From: Bacillus marasmi
GTDB taxonomy: Bacteria > Bacillota > Bacilli > Bacillales > Cytobacillaceae
DNA length: 37,994 nt
Assembly (NCBI RefSeq): GCF_902168435.1
Contig: NZ_LR656189.1
Location: 1 to 37,994, forward strand
Reading direction: 5' to 3'
Shown here: piece by piece, positions 23,046 to 32,304 of the stretch
How the letters are laid out: each line of letters begins with the position of its first letter
Position numbering within the stretch: the stretch's first letter is position 1
Program-made: the position numbers and the translations under genes
The notes under the pieces: model-generated
Databases searched by the model: none
Seen by the model: the letters and a program-made list of their open reading frames with translations, nothing else
Told to the model about the DNA's origin: nothing

Positions 23046-23813
23046 ATGGAATTTTTAAATTTACCAAAAAGAACTACAGGGCGGAGAAGCTATGGATTAA
23101 CATCTATAGTTGATTTCGGTACTCCGATTGGGGAGCTTAAGAATATCTTAAATGATTATTCAAGCTATATTGACATCGCTAAGATTGGCATTGGTACCGC
23201 ATATGTAACTCCAAATATTAAAGCGAAGATTGAGCTTTATAAACAATTTAATGTCATCCCATATTGTGGAGGTACGCTTTTTGAAAAAAGTTATTTACAA
23301 CAGAAAATCCCACAATATATACGGTATTTAAAAATATTAGGAATTGATTGGGTCGAAGTTTCTAATGGAACAATAGACATTCCCCTCGAAGAACGCCTCT
23401 CCCTCATTTCAATTTTGAAAAAGGATTTTCATGTAATGTCTGAAGTTGGCTCTAAAGACTGTAATAAAGACTTTCCAGTAAGCAAATGGAAAGAAGAAAT
23501 TCAAATACTCCTCGATGCTGGTTGTGAATATGTTATTACTGAAGGTAGAGATTCTGGAACTGCGGGCATTTATGGAAAAAATGGAGAGGTAAAGTCAGAC
23601 TTAATCCAAGAATTAGTTAAAGATATCGATTATAAAAGGCTTATTTTTGAAGCACCTACAGCTAAGCATCAAATGTATTTTATCCAACAACTTGGAGCAA
23701 ATGTAAATTTAGGGAATGTAAAAATACAGGATGCTGTAATTTTGGAAGCGCAGCGGCAAGGACTGAGGAGTGAAACCTTTTACTTGGAGGATTCCGAATG
23801 CACATTACGCTAA
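23046..23813 (+). CDS. comA: phosphosulfolactate synthase ComA (YitD)
   Basis: 255 aa. Adds sulfite to phosphoenolpyruvate to give (2R)-phospho-3-sulfolactate; a TIM-barrel enzyme first known from coenzyme M synthesis and present in B. subtilis as YitD. Recognised by KIGIGTAYVTPN, IPYCGGTLFE, WVEVSNGTIDIPL, EVGSKD, and DAGCEYVITEGRDSGTAGIY. GAGGAGG lies 11 nt before ATG, a long spacing, and overlaps the inverted repeat of the leader. Bacilli do not make coenzyme M; the known product in spores is sulfolactate. The next gene overlaps its end by 16 nt. No ComB gene is adjacent. Confidence 0.93.
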   Translation: MEFLNLPKRTTGRRSYGLTSIVDFGTPIGELKNILNDYSSYIDIAKIGIGTAYVTPNIKAKIELYKQFNVIPYCGGTLFEKSYLQQKIPQYIRYLKILGIDWVEVSNGTIDIPLEERLSLISILKKDFHVMSEVGSKDCNKDFPVSKWKEEIQILLDAGCEYVITEGRDSGTAGIYGKNGEVKSDLIQELVKDIDYKRLIFEAPTAKHQMYFIQQLGANVNLGNVKIQDAVILEAQRQGLRSETFYLEDSECTLR

Positions 23814-24325
23814 TTCGCCATCTCCCCACAAAATGGAATAAAGACAATAAGCTACAGGGGAGAAAGGATATTGAGATTACCGAGGTAAGTGAAGACTTTC
23901 AGAAAAAAATTGAAGCAAACAAGCTTCTCCTAAAAGCATTTGCACCGTTTGATATAGTTCTGGCTAGCACATTAAAGCGGACTCACCAAACTGCAAAACT
24001 ATACGGATATGTTCCGGAAACGGAAAGTTTGCTTGATGAGCTGGATTTTGGACCATTTGAAGGAGTTTCTAAGGAGAAATTAATGACTGTTCATAACGGG
24101 AAATGGATTGATTCACCAAGAGAATTGGTCCTCGGGGAAAGTTTGGTTGATTTTGAAAAACGAGTCATTTCCTTTTTGGATAAATATCAAGATTACACTA
24201 ATTTGTTAATTTTCGGTCACGGCTCGTGGATTCGTGCCATCGTTTCCTATCATCACTATGGTGATATAAATAAAATGAATAAAATGATCGTCGAAAACAA
24301 TCAATGCATTACCTTGCGATTTTAA
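23798..24325 (+). CDS. histidine phosphatase family protein, candidate phosphosulfolactate phosphatase
   Basis: 175 aa of the phosphoglycerate-mutase-like histidine phosphatase family. RHLPTKWN holds the nucleophilic His8; the usual RHG/RHA is RHL here. QGRKDIEIT, ASTLKRTHQTAKLYG, ELDFGPFEG and the second active-site His in IFGHGSW follow. All catalytic Arg, His and Glu positions are present. ATG 23798 lies inside comA, with GGAGG 7 nt before it, so translation is coupled to ComA. No ComB (YitC-type) phosphatase is encoded nearby, which makes this the likely enzyme for phosphosulfolactate to sulfolactate. That role is inference from context. Confidence 0.88.
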   Translation: MHITLIRHLPTKWNKDNKLQGRKDIEITEVSEDFQKKIEANKLLLKAFAPFDIVLASTLKRTHQTAKLYGYVPETESLLDELDFGPFEGVSKEKLMTVHNGKWIDSPRELVLGESLVDFEKRVISFLDKYQDYTNLLIFGHGSWIRAIVSYHHYGDINKMNKMIVENNQCITLRF

Positions 24326-24363
24326 TATGTTTGTTGAGCGAGAAGTAGAAGGGAGGGGTCGGT

Positions 24364-25083
24364 TTGAGCGATGTTTTGACGTATGAAACCTGGAACGAGG
24401 ATAAAGTAAATGAAATCTTGGGTAAGCATCAGGACTACTTAGACATAATAAAATGGGCCTATCAAGAATATGGCGAGGCAATCGTCTATTCATGTAGCTT
24501 TGGGGCTGAAGGAATAGTTCTAATAGATATCATCTCGAAAATAAATAAACGTGCCCGAATTGTTTTTCTCGATACAGGTCTGCATTTTAAAGAAACATAC
24601 GAATTAATTGAGCAGGTGAGAAAGCGTTATCCCGAACTGCAAATAGAACTGGTAAAACCAAAGATGTCGTTGACACAGCAGGCGAAATGGTATGGTGAAG
24701 AGCTTTGGAAGGATAATCCAACTTTATGCTGTCATATGAGGAAAATTGTACCGCTCACAGAAGCGTTGGCTGATGCAAAGGCGTGGATATCTGGATTAAG
24801 ACGAGAGCAATCCCCTTTGCGCAGCAAAACTGAATATATAAATCATGATCATAAGTTTAAAAAGATCAAAATATGCCCGCTTATTCATTGGACATGGGAA
24901 GAGGTTCGCCTTTACCTGGAGCTTAACAAGCTCCCTTATAATCCACTCCATGATCAAGGCTATCCGAGTATAGGTTGTGCACCTTGTACATCCAAAGTAA
25001 CGGATACTAATGATTCTAGAGCAGGAAGATGGGCTGGCTTCAAGAAAACAGAATGTGGCCTCCACCTAGACGGCAATGAATAA
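24364..25083 (+). CDS. cysH: APS/PAPS reductase CysH (4Fe-4S type)
   Basis: 239 aa from TTG 24364 behind GGGAGGGGT. Reduces adenylylsulfate or PAPS to sulfite with thioredoxin. YSCSFGAEGIVLIDII near residue 42 is the nucleotide-binding loop. LCCHMRK (C122, C123) and CAPC (C206, C209) are the four ligands of the 4Fe-4S cluster. ECGLH gives the catalytic C231. The cluster type is that of APS reductases, and the B. subtilis enzyme accepts both substrates. Operon with comA in front and sat behind. Corresponds to YitB of the B. subtilis yisZ-yitD group. Confidence 0.94.
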   Translation: MSDVLTYETWNEDKVNEILGKHQDYLDIIKWAYQEYGEAIVYSCSFGAEGIVLIDIISKINKRARIVFLDTGLHFKETYELIEQVRKRYPELQIELVKPKMSLTQQAKWYGEELWKDNPTLCCHMRKIVPLTEALADAKAWISGLRREQSPLRSKTEYINHDHKFKKIKICPLIHWTWEEVRLYLELNKLPYNPLHDQGYPSIGCAPCTSKVTDTNDSRAGRWAGFKKTECGLHLDGNE

Positions 25084-25115
25084 ACACTATAGATAATAAT
25101 TAGGAGGAAGAAACG

Positions 25116-26270
25116 GTGAGTGTCAGTCAAGCGCATGGCGGAAAGTTAGTGCATCGTTTTGATGCTAGTATCAAAATAGATCCAGCACTAAAGGAAGTTA
25201 AACTCGATAGATTGGAATTGAGTGATTTAGAGTTGCTTGCTAATGGTGGTTACAGTCCACTCGTTGGGTTTATGTGTAAAGCGGACTATGACTCTGTCGT
25301 AAAAAAAATGAGACTTGCAAACGGTCTACCATGGTCAATTCCTATTACGCTTTCCATTGATCATAAGCAGGCACCGGATTTGAAAATAGGTGAAAAAATA
25401 AAGCTAACCCATAATGGGACCGTTTACGGTTTGATGAATATTGAAGATATTTATATTCCTGATAAAAAGCTTGAAGCGGAAATGGTGTATCGGACAACGG
25501 ATCTCGCGCATCCTGGTGTTAATAAGCTGTTTGAGCGAAAAGCCGTGTATTTAGGCGGTCCGATTACGATGATGAAGCTGCCGGAAAAGGATTTTGCAGA
25601 GTATCATTTAACACCGCAGCAAACAAGGGAGATTTTTACAAAGCTTGGCTGGCAAACAGTCGTAGGTTTCCAAACTAGAAATCCGGTCCATCGTGCCCAT
25701 GAATATATCCAGAAATCAGCTTTGGAGCTGGTGGATGGCTTGTTTTTAAATCCGCTTGTCGGTGAGACAAAGGCCGATGACATCCCTAGCCACATCCGTA
25801 TGAAAAGCTATCAGGTATTACTAGAAAACTATTATCCAAAAAATCGAGTATTTTTGTCTGTTTTCCCAGCAGCAATGCGTTATGCCGGGCCGCGAGAGGC
25901 AATCTTTCATGCCCTCGTTCGGAAAAATTATGGTTGCACACATTTTATCGTTGGCCGAGACCATGCCGGAGTAGGTAATTATTACGGAACGTACGATGCT
26001 CAAAAAATCTTTAGTAGCTTCCAAGAAGGAGAATTGGGAATCCAGCCATTGTTCTTTGAACACAGCTTTTATTGTCATAAGTGTGGGAACATGGCATCGG
26101 AAAAAACCTGTCCTCACGATTCAGAGTATCATGTGATTTTATCAGGAACGAAGGTCCGTAGTATGCTGAAAAATGGTGAGCAACCACCGAAGGAATTTAG
26201 TCGACCAGAGGTTGTTCAAGTATTAATTGAAGGAATGCAGGAAGTGTATATAAAAAATTTAAGGGTGTAG
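25116..26270 (+). CDS. sat: sulfate adenylyltransferase Sat
   Basis: 384 aa from GTG 25116 with AGGAGG upstream. Makes adenylylsulfate from sulfate and ATP. The active-site motif [12 protein letters not shown] starts at about residue 185 and GRDHAGVG lies at about 280. [15 protein letters not shown] near 315 is the C-terminal cysteine motif of many bacterial Sat proteins. The length is that of the single-domain bacterial form. cysC follows with a 3-nt gap. Corresponds to YitA in B. subtilis. Confidence 0.96.
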   Translation: MSVSQAHGGKLVHRFDASIKIDPALKEVKLDRLELSDLELLANGGYSPLVGFMCKADYDSVVKKMRLANGLPWSIPITLSIDHKQAPDLKIGEKIKLTHNGTVYGLMNIEDIYIPDKKLEAEMVYRTTDLAHPGVNKLFERKAVYLGGPITMMKLPEKDFAEYHLTPQQTREIFTKLGWQTVVGFQTRNPVHRAHEYIQKSALELVDGLFLNPLVGETKADDIPSHIRMKSYQVLLENYYPKNRVFLSVFPAAMRYAGPREAIFHALVRKNYGCTHFIVGRDHAGVGNYYGTYDAQKIFSSFQEGELGIQPLFFEHSFYCHKCGNMASEKTCPHDSEYHVILSGTKVRSMLKNGEQPPKEFSRPEVVQVLIEGMQEVYIKNLRV

Positions 26271-26273
26271 AAG

Positions 26274-26873
26274 ATGGAGAGACAAAGGAATATCGTTTGG
26301 CACCACTCTACTGTCACAAAAAAGGGCCGTCAGCAATTAAATGGGCATAAAAGCTGTGTGTTGTGGTTTACCGGTTTATCGGGCTCTGGAAAATCAACCT
26401 TGGCAAATGCCGTTGATCATGCCCTATATAGTCAAGGTTATCAAAGCTATGTTTTGGATGGCGATAATATTCGCCATGGCCTGAATCGTGATTTAAGCTT
26501 TGGAGCTGATGATCGAAAGGAGAATATTAGACGCATTGGTGAAGTAGCAAAGCTGTTCGTTGATAGCGGCCAAATTGTTTCGACCGCGTTCATTTCACCA
26601 TTTCAGAATGATCGTGAGCTAGTTCGTAAAATGTTTGAGGCGGATGAATTTATTGAAATCTATGTAAAATGCCCAATCGACATTTGTGAAGATCGTGATC
26701 CTAAAGGGCTTTATCACAAGGCTCGTAAAGGAGAAATAGCTGATTTTACTGGGATATCCTCGCCTTACGAGGCGCCATGCCAGCCGGAGCTAATGATTGA
26801 AACGAATAAGTATTCTATAGATAATTCCGTTGGCAAGATCTTGCAATATTTAAGGGATAAGAAGATCCTCTAG
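26274..26873 (+). CDS. cysC: adenylylsulfate kinase CysC
   Basis: 199 aa. Phosphorylates APS to PAPS. P-loop GLSGSGKST at residues 34-42, [13 protein letters not shown] near 60 and the FISPF motif near 100, with [14 protein letters not shown] and [10 protein letters not shown] near the C-terminus. Starts 3 nt behind sat. Corresponds to YisZ. It is the last gene of the plus-strand operon; a short hairpin follows. No sulfite reductase gene is in the group, so the sulfite is not meant for cysteine synthesis here, or not only for it. Confidence 0.95.
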   Translation: MERQRNIVWHHSTVTKKGRQQLNGHKSCVLWFTGLSGSGKSTLANAVDHALYSQGYQSYVLDGDNIRHGLNRDLSFGADDRKENIRRIGEVAKLFVDSGQIVSTAFISPFQNDRELVRKMFEADEFIEIYVKCPIDICEDRDPKGLYHKARKGEIADFTGISSPYEAPCQPELMIETNKYSIDNSVGKILQYLRDKKIL

Positions 26874-26880
26874 GGTCTTC
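26861..26880. terminator. hairpin between cysC and the YitE-like gene
   Basis: GAAGATCC/GGGTCTTC stem with a TCTA loop, partly in the cysC 3' end; the following tract is only moderately T-rich. It lies between converging genes. Confidence 0.55.
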
Positions 26881-26881
26881 T

Positions 26882-27502
26882 TCATTTTATTTTTCTTAAT
26901 CCATAGGCAATAAACGGAATTTGGTTGAAGCGAAGTTTATAAATGTAATCTATGATGCTTGTTGAAAAATACTGACAGATAACCGCAAATACGACGATTT
27001 TATAATTAATGACGAGAGCGGTCAGTATAAAAATAATGAAATTAATCCACATCATTACCTTACCTGGCCGCCAATTTTTATAGGATGCAATCATGAGCGC
27101 TGGAATGACCATACCACCACTAGAGGCTCCGGCGCGGATAAGAATTGCTACACCAAATCCGAAGAAAATACTCCCAGCTGCTAAATCTAATAGCAAATGA
27201 ACATGAAGATGCGGTATATGAGAAGTGAAGTAGCTGACGGTAGTAGAGGTGGTAGCTACAGAGAAAATGGTCCTAAGCGTCCATGTGTATCCGAAATAAT
27301 TTAGCGCAAATAATAGAAAGACGATATTTGCTAGCCATAAGGAAAATCCAAGTGGTAAATCAAAAAAATGATTGAGCAAAATAGCGATTCCCGCGGCACC
27401 TCCGGAAGGAATTGAATGTGGAAACAAAAACAGCGACATCGCCATGCCCTGGAGTATAGCGCCACCTAATAAGCATAAATAAATGAAAACAGATCGTTTC
27501 AT
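26882..27502 (-). CDS. YitE-like membrane protein (YitT/DUF161 family, short form)
   Basis: 206 aa from ATG 27502; a TTG at 27517 is also possible and neither has a clean ribosome binding site. Five to six membrane helices. The family motifs GMAMSLFLFPHSIPSGGAAGIAI-like and GVAILIRAGASSGGMVIPALM-like are present (residues about 20 and 115). It lacks the C-terminal DUF2179 soluble domain of full YitT proteins and has about the length of B. subtilis YitE, which belongs to the same yisZ-yitG neighbourhood. Converges on the comA-cysC operon. The family is often linked to small-molecule transport, but no substrate is known. Confidence 0.82.
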   Translation of the reverse strand: MKRSVFIYLCLLGGAILQGMAMSLFLFPHSIPSGGAAGIAILLNHFFDLPLGFSLWLANIVFLLFALNYFGYTWTLRTIFSVATTSTTVSYFTSHIPHLHVHLLLDLAAGSIFFGFGVAILIRAGASSGGMVIPALMIASYKNWRPGKVMMWINFIIFILTALVINYKIVVFAVICQYFSTSIIDYIYKLRFNQIPFIAYGLRKIK

Positions 27503-27850
27503 AACATTTGAAACCAAGCCTTACAAAAATTACGAATGCAGCCCAAGACCATCAGCCTCCTTCTCCTTGTCCATTTTATGTTGAAGAAAATACAAATATG
27601 AGTTGTTCAACAGAGGTTTGGAACTTATTGATTGGAAGCGAAGTGCTGGAAGTGTAAAGATATAACTCATCAGAAGTGGTGCTTGTCTAAATGTGCTAGG
27701 ACAATGAATCATTTATAGCAAGAAATAGTAAATTATTTTTATTTTTTGCATAGGATAAAGTAATCCACATTTCTATTATTTTTAAGCACACTCTGGATAT
27801 TGTATGTTATGGATTAAAAAACGTGAATCAATAATAAAGGAGGGGTAAAA
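27503..27850. other. intergenic region with yhbH promoter candidate
   Basis: No gene with a plausible start is seen in 350 nt. CATAGGATA at 27749-27757 matches the CATA-N3-TA box of sporulation promoters and shares GCATAGGAT with the prkA leader. Confidence 0.45.
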
Positions 27851-29026
27851 TTGACCGAAAAAGATAATCAGCAGTATATTGTTTCCAAAGAAGATTGGTC
27901 CCTCCATCGAAAAGGCCATGACGATCAGCAACGGCACCAGGAAAAGGTCCAAGAGGCGATTCGTAATAACCTTCCAGAATTAATAACCGAAGAGAGTATC
28001 ATCATGTCAAATGGTCGTGAAGTTGTTAAAATTCCGATTCGTTCTCTTGATGAGTACAAAATCCGTTATAACTATGATAAAAACAAACACGTCGGGCAAG
28101 GGGATGGAGAAAGTCAAATTGGTGATGTAATCGCCCGTGATGGATCAAGTGCGCAGAAAGGCCCGGGGAAAGGGCAAGGAGCAGGAGACCAGGCTGGAGA
28201 GGATTATTTCGAAGCAGAGGTAAGTCTAATGGAATTGGAAGAAGCTTTATTCAAGCAGTTAGAGCTTCCGAATCTGCAAAGAAAGGAACAAAACGAAGAG
28301 CTTGTTGAAAACATCGAGTTCAATGATATTCGCAAAACGGGTTTAATGGGGAATATCGATAAAAAGCGGACGATGATGACGGCTTTTAAACGGAATGCGA
28401 TGCAGGGTACACCAGGGTTCCACCCAATTTATCGTGAAGATTTGAAATTTAAAACTTGGAACGAAGTGGTGAAACCGGAATCGAAGGCCGTTGTGCTTGC
28501 GATGATGGATACGAGTGGTAGCATGGGGATTTGGGAGAAATATATGGCTCGCAGCTTCTTCTTTTGGATGACCCGTTTCTTACGAACAAAGTATGAAACT
28601 GTTGAAATTGAATTTATTGCACACCATACCGAGGCAAAGGTTGTTTCAGAAGAGGATTTCTTTACAAGAGGGGAAAGTGGAGGCACAATTTGTTCCTCAG
28701 CGTACCGGAAAGCGCTTGAGCTTGTGAATGAGAAGTATGATCCAAAACGCTATAATATTTATCCTTTTCATTTTTCAGATGGTGATAATTTAACTTCAGA
28801 TAATGCACGTTGTGTAAAACTTGTTGAAGAGCTGATGAAGGTTTCCAATATGTTTGGTTACGGAGAAGTCAATCAGTATAATCGCCATTCCACTCTAATG
28901 ACTGCCTACAAAAATATTAAACAAGAGGAATTCCGCTACTATATTCTCAAGCAAAAAGCCGATGTTTTCCATGCGATGAAAAGCTTTTTTAGACAAGAAG
29001 AGGACAATGGAAAAATGTATGCATGA
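27851..29026 (+). CDS. yhbH: sporulation protein YhbH (UPF0229)
   Basis: 391 aa from TTG 27851 with AAAGGAGGGG 6 nt upstream. The N-terminal half is charged, with a Gly-rich linker (about 95-120). From about residue 215 there is a von Willebrand A-like domain whose metal site DTSGSMG lies at about 220-226. [11 protein letters not shown] and HFSDGDN follow. YhbH works with PrkA and, in many bacteria, SpoVR; E. coli yeaG-yeaH-ycgB is the parallel trio. In B. subtilis it is expressed in sporulation next to prkA. Here the sulfolactate genes separate the two. Function is unclear. Confidence 0.94.
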   Translation: MTEKDNQQYIVSKEDWSLHRKGHDDQQRHQEKVQEAIRNNLPELITEESIIMSNGREVVKIPIRSLDEYKIRYNYDKNKHVGQGDGESQIGDVIARDGSSAQKGPGKGQGAGDQAGEDYFEAEVSLMELEEALFKQLELPNLQRKEQNEELVENIEFNDIRKTGLMGNIDKKRTMMTAFKRNAMQGTPGFHPIYREDLKFKTWNEVVKPESKAVVLAMMDTSGSMGIWEKYMARSFFFWMTRFLRTKYETVEIEFIAHHTEAKVVSEEDFFTRGESGGTICSSAYRKALELVNEKYDPKRYNIYPFHFSDGDNLTSDNARCVKLVEELMKVSNMFGYGEVNQYNRHSTLMTAYKNIKQEEFRYYILKQKADVFHAMKSFFRQEEDNGKMYA

Positions 29027-29030
29027 CCAA

Positions 29031-29070
29031 AAAACGACAGGGGCTACCTGTCGTTTTTTTTTTTTTTTTT
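29031..29070 (+). terminator. terminator of yhbH with 17-T tract
   Basis: Perfect 11-bp stem AAAACGACAGG/CCTGTCGTTTT with a 5-nt loop and 17 consecutive T. The MITE-like repeat begins directly after the T tract. Confidence 0.9.
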
Positions 29071-29344
29071 GGCTTTGTTAAAGTTCAGTGTTGATTTTCG
29101 TGTAGTTATGAGGATGAATAGACGGAAAAATTCCGCTTATTGTGGCTAGGAGAGGCAAAATGTACTGAAATAGACGGAAAAATTCCGTTTATCTATTCAA
29201 AGTAGGACAAAATCCCATGATTTTGACAAAATAAGCGGAGAATTTCCGCTTATTTTTTAGGAAATAGGGGTATTTCCCAATTTAGACGGAATTTTTCCGC
29301 TTATTTTCAAATAGAGGAAACCAACATTCAGGTTTAACAGAGCC
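29071..29344. repeat. MITE-like dispersed repeat, copy 2
   Basis: 274 bp related to 12640-12912. The ends are imperfect inverted repeats: GGCTTTGTTAAAGTTCAGTG at the left and the complement of GGCTCTGTTAAACCTGAATG at the right. Inside are palindromes of the type AATAAGCGGA...TCCGCTTATT and GACGGAAAAATTCCG. T-runs flank both sides (17 T left, 9 T right), as if it had entered the terminator T tract with a target duplication. No coding capacity. Confidence 0.78.
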
Positions 29345-29435
29345 TTTTTTTTTGATATAAAAATTATTTCTATGCGAAAATATTAAATTTCAATGTCAAC
29401 ATCTAATAAAATGTCATTTAATTGTCATTAAAAAG

Positions 29436-29508
29436 AATTTTCAAAAATTATTTTATTATAATATATAGACTTAAAGTTTAAGATTTTGTACAATGTTTTC
29501 AGAATATT
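29436..29508 (+). promoter_or_regulatory. two CodY-like boxes upstream of livH
   Basis: AATTTTCAAAAATTA (29436-29450) and TGTTTTCAGAATATT (29494-29508) each match 12 of 15 positions of the CodY consensus AATTTTCWGAAAATT. A TATAAT lies at 29457-29462 between them. CodY represses branched-chain amino-acid uptake in Bacillus, so the match fits the operon. Confidence 0.5.
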
Positions 29509-29677
29509 ATTTTTTATCAGTATCCATTTTTTACAACTAAGGAAAAAGAGGGTGGCAACGGAGTAAATTTACAGAATATTTTGATTTTAAAATAAGATTA
29601 AAGAAATGGGGAAACTCTCCATTTGAAAAATTAGAAGACATATAACAAATGCAAAAAAAAGAAAGGAGAGTGCGAAA

Positions 29678-30556
29678 ATGGAAATTTTTCAGCAGCTTGT
29701 TAATGGAATTTCGCTTGGGAGTATATATGCGCTGATCGCGCTCGGTTATACGATGGTTTATGGCATCGTTAAACTAATTAACTTTGCCCACGGTGATGTG
29801 TTTATGATTGGTGCATTTATTGGTTTTTATTCTATTACTATTTTAGATTTAAGCTTTTTTCCAGCATTGCTAATATCAATGGCTGCCTGCGCTATTTTTG
29901 GAGTATTAATTGAGAAAATAGCCTATAAGCCACTGCGGAACGCTACAAGAATAGCAGCTTTGATTACAGCTATTGGTGTTTCTCTTTTAATCGAATACGG
30001 ATTGATTTATGTTCGGGGGGCGCAGCCGGAAGCGTATCCTGGTGATGTGCTACCAGTAAAGAATATTGACGTTTTCGGTGTTTCCATCAGTAGCCAATCT
30101 TTGTTTATTTTAGGAATATCAATTGCTTTAATGATTATTCTACAGTTTGTTGTTCATAAAACGAAAATCGGTAAAGCGATGCGGGCGGTATCATTCGATT
30201 CAGAAGCGGCACAATTGATGGGAATTGATGTAAATCGAACGATTTCTGCTACGTTTGCGATTGGTTCAGCCCTCGCTGGTGCTGCCGGAGTTATTTTCGG
30301 GACGTATTATATAAAAATTGAACCGTTAATGGGGATTATCCCGGGATTAAAAGCTTTTGTTGCCGCGGTATTAGGCGGAATTGGAATCATACCTGGGGCA
30401 ATGGTTGGTGGATTACTGCTTGGATTAATTGAATCATTGGTTAGTGCATTAGGCTATTCTTTATGGCGCGACGGTGTTGCATTTATAGTCCTTATTCTAA
30501 TCTTAATTTTCCGTCCATCAGGCTTGTTCGGTAAAAACGTACGAGAGAAAGTATAG
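29678..30556 (+). CDS. livH: branched-chain amino-acid ABC transporter permease LivH
   Basis: 292 aa with AAAGGAGAG before ATG. One of the two membrane subunits of a Liv-type importer. About eight hydrophobic segments. The N-terminal NGISLGSIYALIALGYTMVYG and INFAHGDVFMIGAFIG are typical of LivH, and MGIDVNRTISATFAIGSALA marks the coupling region facing the ATPases. First gene of livHMGF. No periplasmic-type binding protein gene precedes it; a 330-nt non-coding leader with CodY-like boxes does. Confidence 0.93.
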   Translation: MEIFQQLVNGISLGSIYALIALGYTMVYGIVKLINFAHGDVFMIGAFIGFYSITILDLSFFPALLISMAACAIFGVLIEKIAYKPLRNATRIAALITAIGVSLLIEYGLIYVRGAQPEAYPGDVLPVKNIDVFGVSISSQSLFILGISIALMIILQFVVHKTKIGKAMRAVSFDSEAAQLMGIDVNRTISATFAIGSALAGAAGVIFGTYYIKIEPLMGIIPGLKAFVAAVLGGIGIIPGAMVGGLLLGLIESLVSALGYSLWRDGVAFIVLILILIFRPSGLFGKNVREKV

Positions 30557-30571
30557 GGAGGGGGAATAGAG

Positions 30572-31525
30572 ATGGTTTCGATAAAAAGAACAAAAGGTTT
30601 TTGGCTTTCGATGGTTCTGGCTGTAATTATTTATTTCGTTGTTCAGTTTTTAATTACAGGACAATATATGAATTCGTATCATACAAATACACTGTTTACG
30701 ATTGCGATTAACATTATGCTGGCGGTAAGTCTCCATCTTGTAATCGGGATTACTGGACAATTTTCAATAGGACATGCCGGATTCTTAGCGGTGGGGGCCT
30801 ACACATCAGCGATTATTACAATGAAGCTAGGATTACCATTTCCACTCGCTATACTTCTTGCCGGCTTTGCAGCCGCAATCGCAGGACTTGTTATCGGGAT
30901 TCCAAGTTTGCGACTTAAAGGTGACTACTTAGCAATTGCTACACTTGGCTTTGGAGAAATTGTAAGGATTACACTTTTGAATATTCCTTATGTCGGTGGC
31001 GCTGCAGGAATGCAGGTCTCCAGCATGACGAATTGGACTTGGGTGTTTATTAGTTTGGTGGCTACGCTTGTTGTGATTACCAATTTTACAAATTCAACCC
31101 ATGGACGAGCTTGTATATCGATTCGTGAAAATGAAATTGCGGCTGATGCCATGGGAATTAATACAACCTATTATAAGGTTATTGCTTTTGCACTTGGAGC
31201 ATTTTTTGCTGGGGTTGCTGGGGCACTTTATGCTCATAATTTTTACATCATTCAACCGACGAATTTTGGTTTCTTAAAATCATTTGATATATTAATTTTT
31301 GTCGTTTTAGGTGGGTTAGGTTCGATGTCTGGATCTGTAATTGCCGCGATTTTGTTAACAATTGTCTCTACCTTCCTGCAAGAATATCCGGAAACGCGAA
31401 TGATTATATATAGCTTTGTCTTAATCGTAATGATGATTTATCGTCCGCAAGGCTTAATGGGAACGAAGGAATTAACGTCATTTTTTAAAAAGCATCAAGG
31501 TGTTGAAGGGGGGGCCAAACAATGA
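30572..31525 (+). CDS. livM: branched-chain amino-acid ABC transporter permease LivM
   Basis: 317 aa, second permease. About nine to ten membrane segments. FSIGHAGFLAVGAYTSAI near residue 65 is the LivM counterpart of the LivH motif, and IRENEIAADAMGINTTYYK is the coupling helix region. GGAGGGGG precedes the ATG, 15 nt behind livH. The stop overlaps the livG start (ATGA), so livM and livG are coupled. Confidence 0.93.
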   Translation: MVSIKRTKGFWLSMVLAVIIYFVVQFLITGQYMNSYHTNTLFTIAINIMLAVSLHLVIGITGQFSIGHAGFLAVGAYTSAIITMKLGLPFPLAILLAGFAAAIAGLVIGIPSLRLKGDYLAIATLGFGEIVRITLLNIPYVGGAAGMQVSSMTNWTWVFISLVATLVVITNFTNSTHGRACISIRENEIAADAMGINTTYYKVIAFALGAFFAGVAGALYAHNFYIIQPTNFGFLKSFDILIFVVLGGLGSMSGSVIAAILLTIVSTFLQEYPETRMIIYSFVLIVMMIYRPQGLMGTKELTSFFKKHQGVEGGAKQ

Positions 31526-32304
31526 CAGCTCCATTATTAAAGGTCGATCGCGTCGGAATTCAATTCGGTGGACTTAAAGCCGTCTCTGAAACAAACGCCG
31601 AGCTGAATAAAGGGGAATTGGTTGGATTAATCGGACCAAATGGTGCAGGCAAAACAACCTTTTTTAATCTGCTAACTGGCGTATACGTACCAACCGAGGG
31701 TGCGATTACCTTTAACGGTGAACGATTGAATGGATTGAAGCCATACCAGATTACCCGAAAAGGCATAAGCCGAACCTTTCAAAACATTAGATTATTTAAT
31801 GAATTATCGGTTCTTGATAATGTAAAGGTTGCCTACCATTCAAATGCTAAGCATGGTATTTTTAGTTCGATTTTTCGCTTACCGTTTCATTTTAAAGGTG
31901 AGCGGGAAATGGAGGAAAAGGCAATTGAGTTTTTGAAAATATTTAATCTTGATGACTATAAATATGAAAAAGCAAAAAATTTACCATACGGTCAGCAAAG
32001 GCGGCTTGAAATTGCCAGAGCTCTTGCTGCACAACCACAGTTGCTATTACTAGATGAACCTGCAGCAGGGATGAATCCTCAGGAAACACATGAATTAATG
32101 AATTTGATTGCTTTTATTAGAGAAAAATTCGATTTAACCGTGCTTTTAATTGAGCATGATATGCAGCTCGTTATGGGGGTTTGTGAACGGATTTATGTGC
32201 TGGATCATGGTCAATTAATTGCACAAGGCACTCCTCTTGAAATCCGCAACAATCCAAAAGTCATTGAAGCGTATTTGGGGGAGGAGGTTCCAGAGAATGC
32301 TTAA
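31522..32304 (+). CDS. livG: branched-chain amino-acid ABC transporter ATPase LivG
   Basis: 260 aa. Walker A GPNGAGKTT, LivG-type long insertion with ISRTFQNIRLFNELSVLDN, family signature LPYGQQRRLEIARALA, Walker B LLLLDEPAAGM and switch His in LIEHDMQ. The C-terminal extension (GTPLEIRNNPKVIEAYLG) is typical. The start overlaps the livM stop and its end overlaps livF by 8 nt. Confidence 0.94.
   Translation: MTAPLLKVDRVGIQFGGLKAVSETNAELNKGELVGLIGPNGAGKTTFFNLLTGVYVPTEGAITFNGERLNGLKPYQITRKGISRTFQNIRLFNELSVLDNVKVAYHSNAKHGIFSSIFRLPFHFKGEREMEEKAIEFLKIFNLDDYKYEKAKNLPYGQQRRLEIARALAAQPQLLLLDEPAAGMNPQETHELMNLIAFIREKFDLTVLLIEHDMQLVMGVCERIYVLDHGQLIAQGTPLEIRNNPKVIEAYLGEEVPENA

Noticed and set aside
27530-27712. 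60-aa minus-strand frame upstream of the YitE-like gene
   Set aside because: No ribosome binding site or recognisable protein features; lies in the yhbH leader region.
29549-29562. T-box-like sequence AGGGTGGCAACGG upstream of livH
   Set aside because: It differs from the T-box core AGGGTGGNACCGCG at key bases and no antiterminator/terminator pair or specifier stem is visible. CodY-like boxes explain the control better.
32219-32296. Longer start for livF
   Set aside because: It would run 86 nt into livG and adds residues not found in the family, while ATG 32297 has a strong ribosome binding site.
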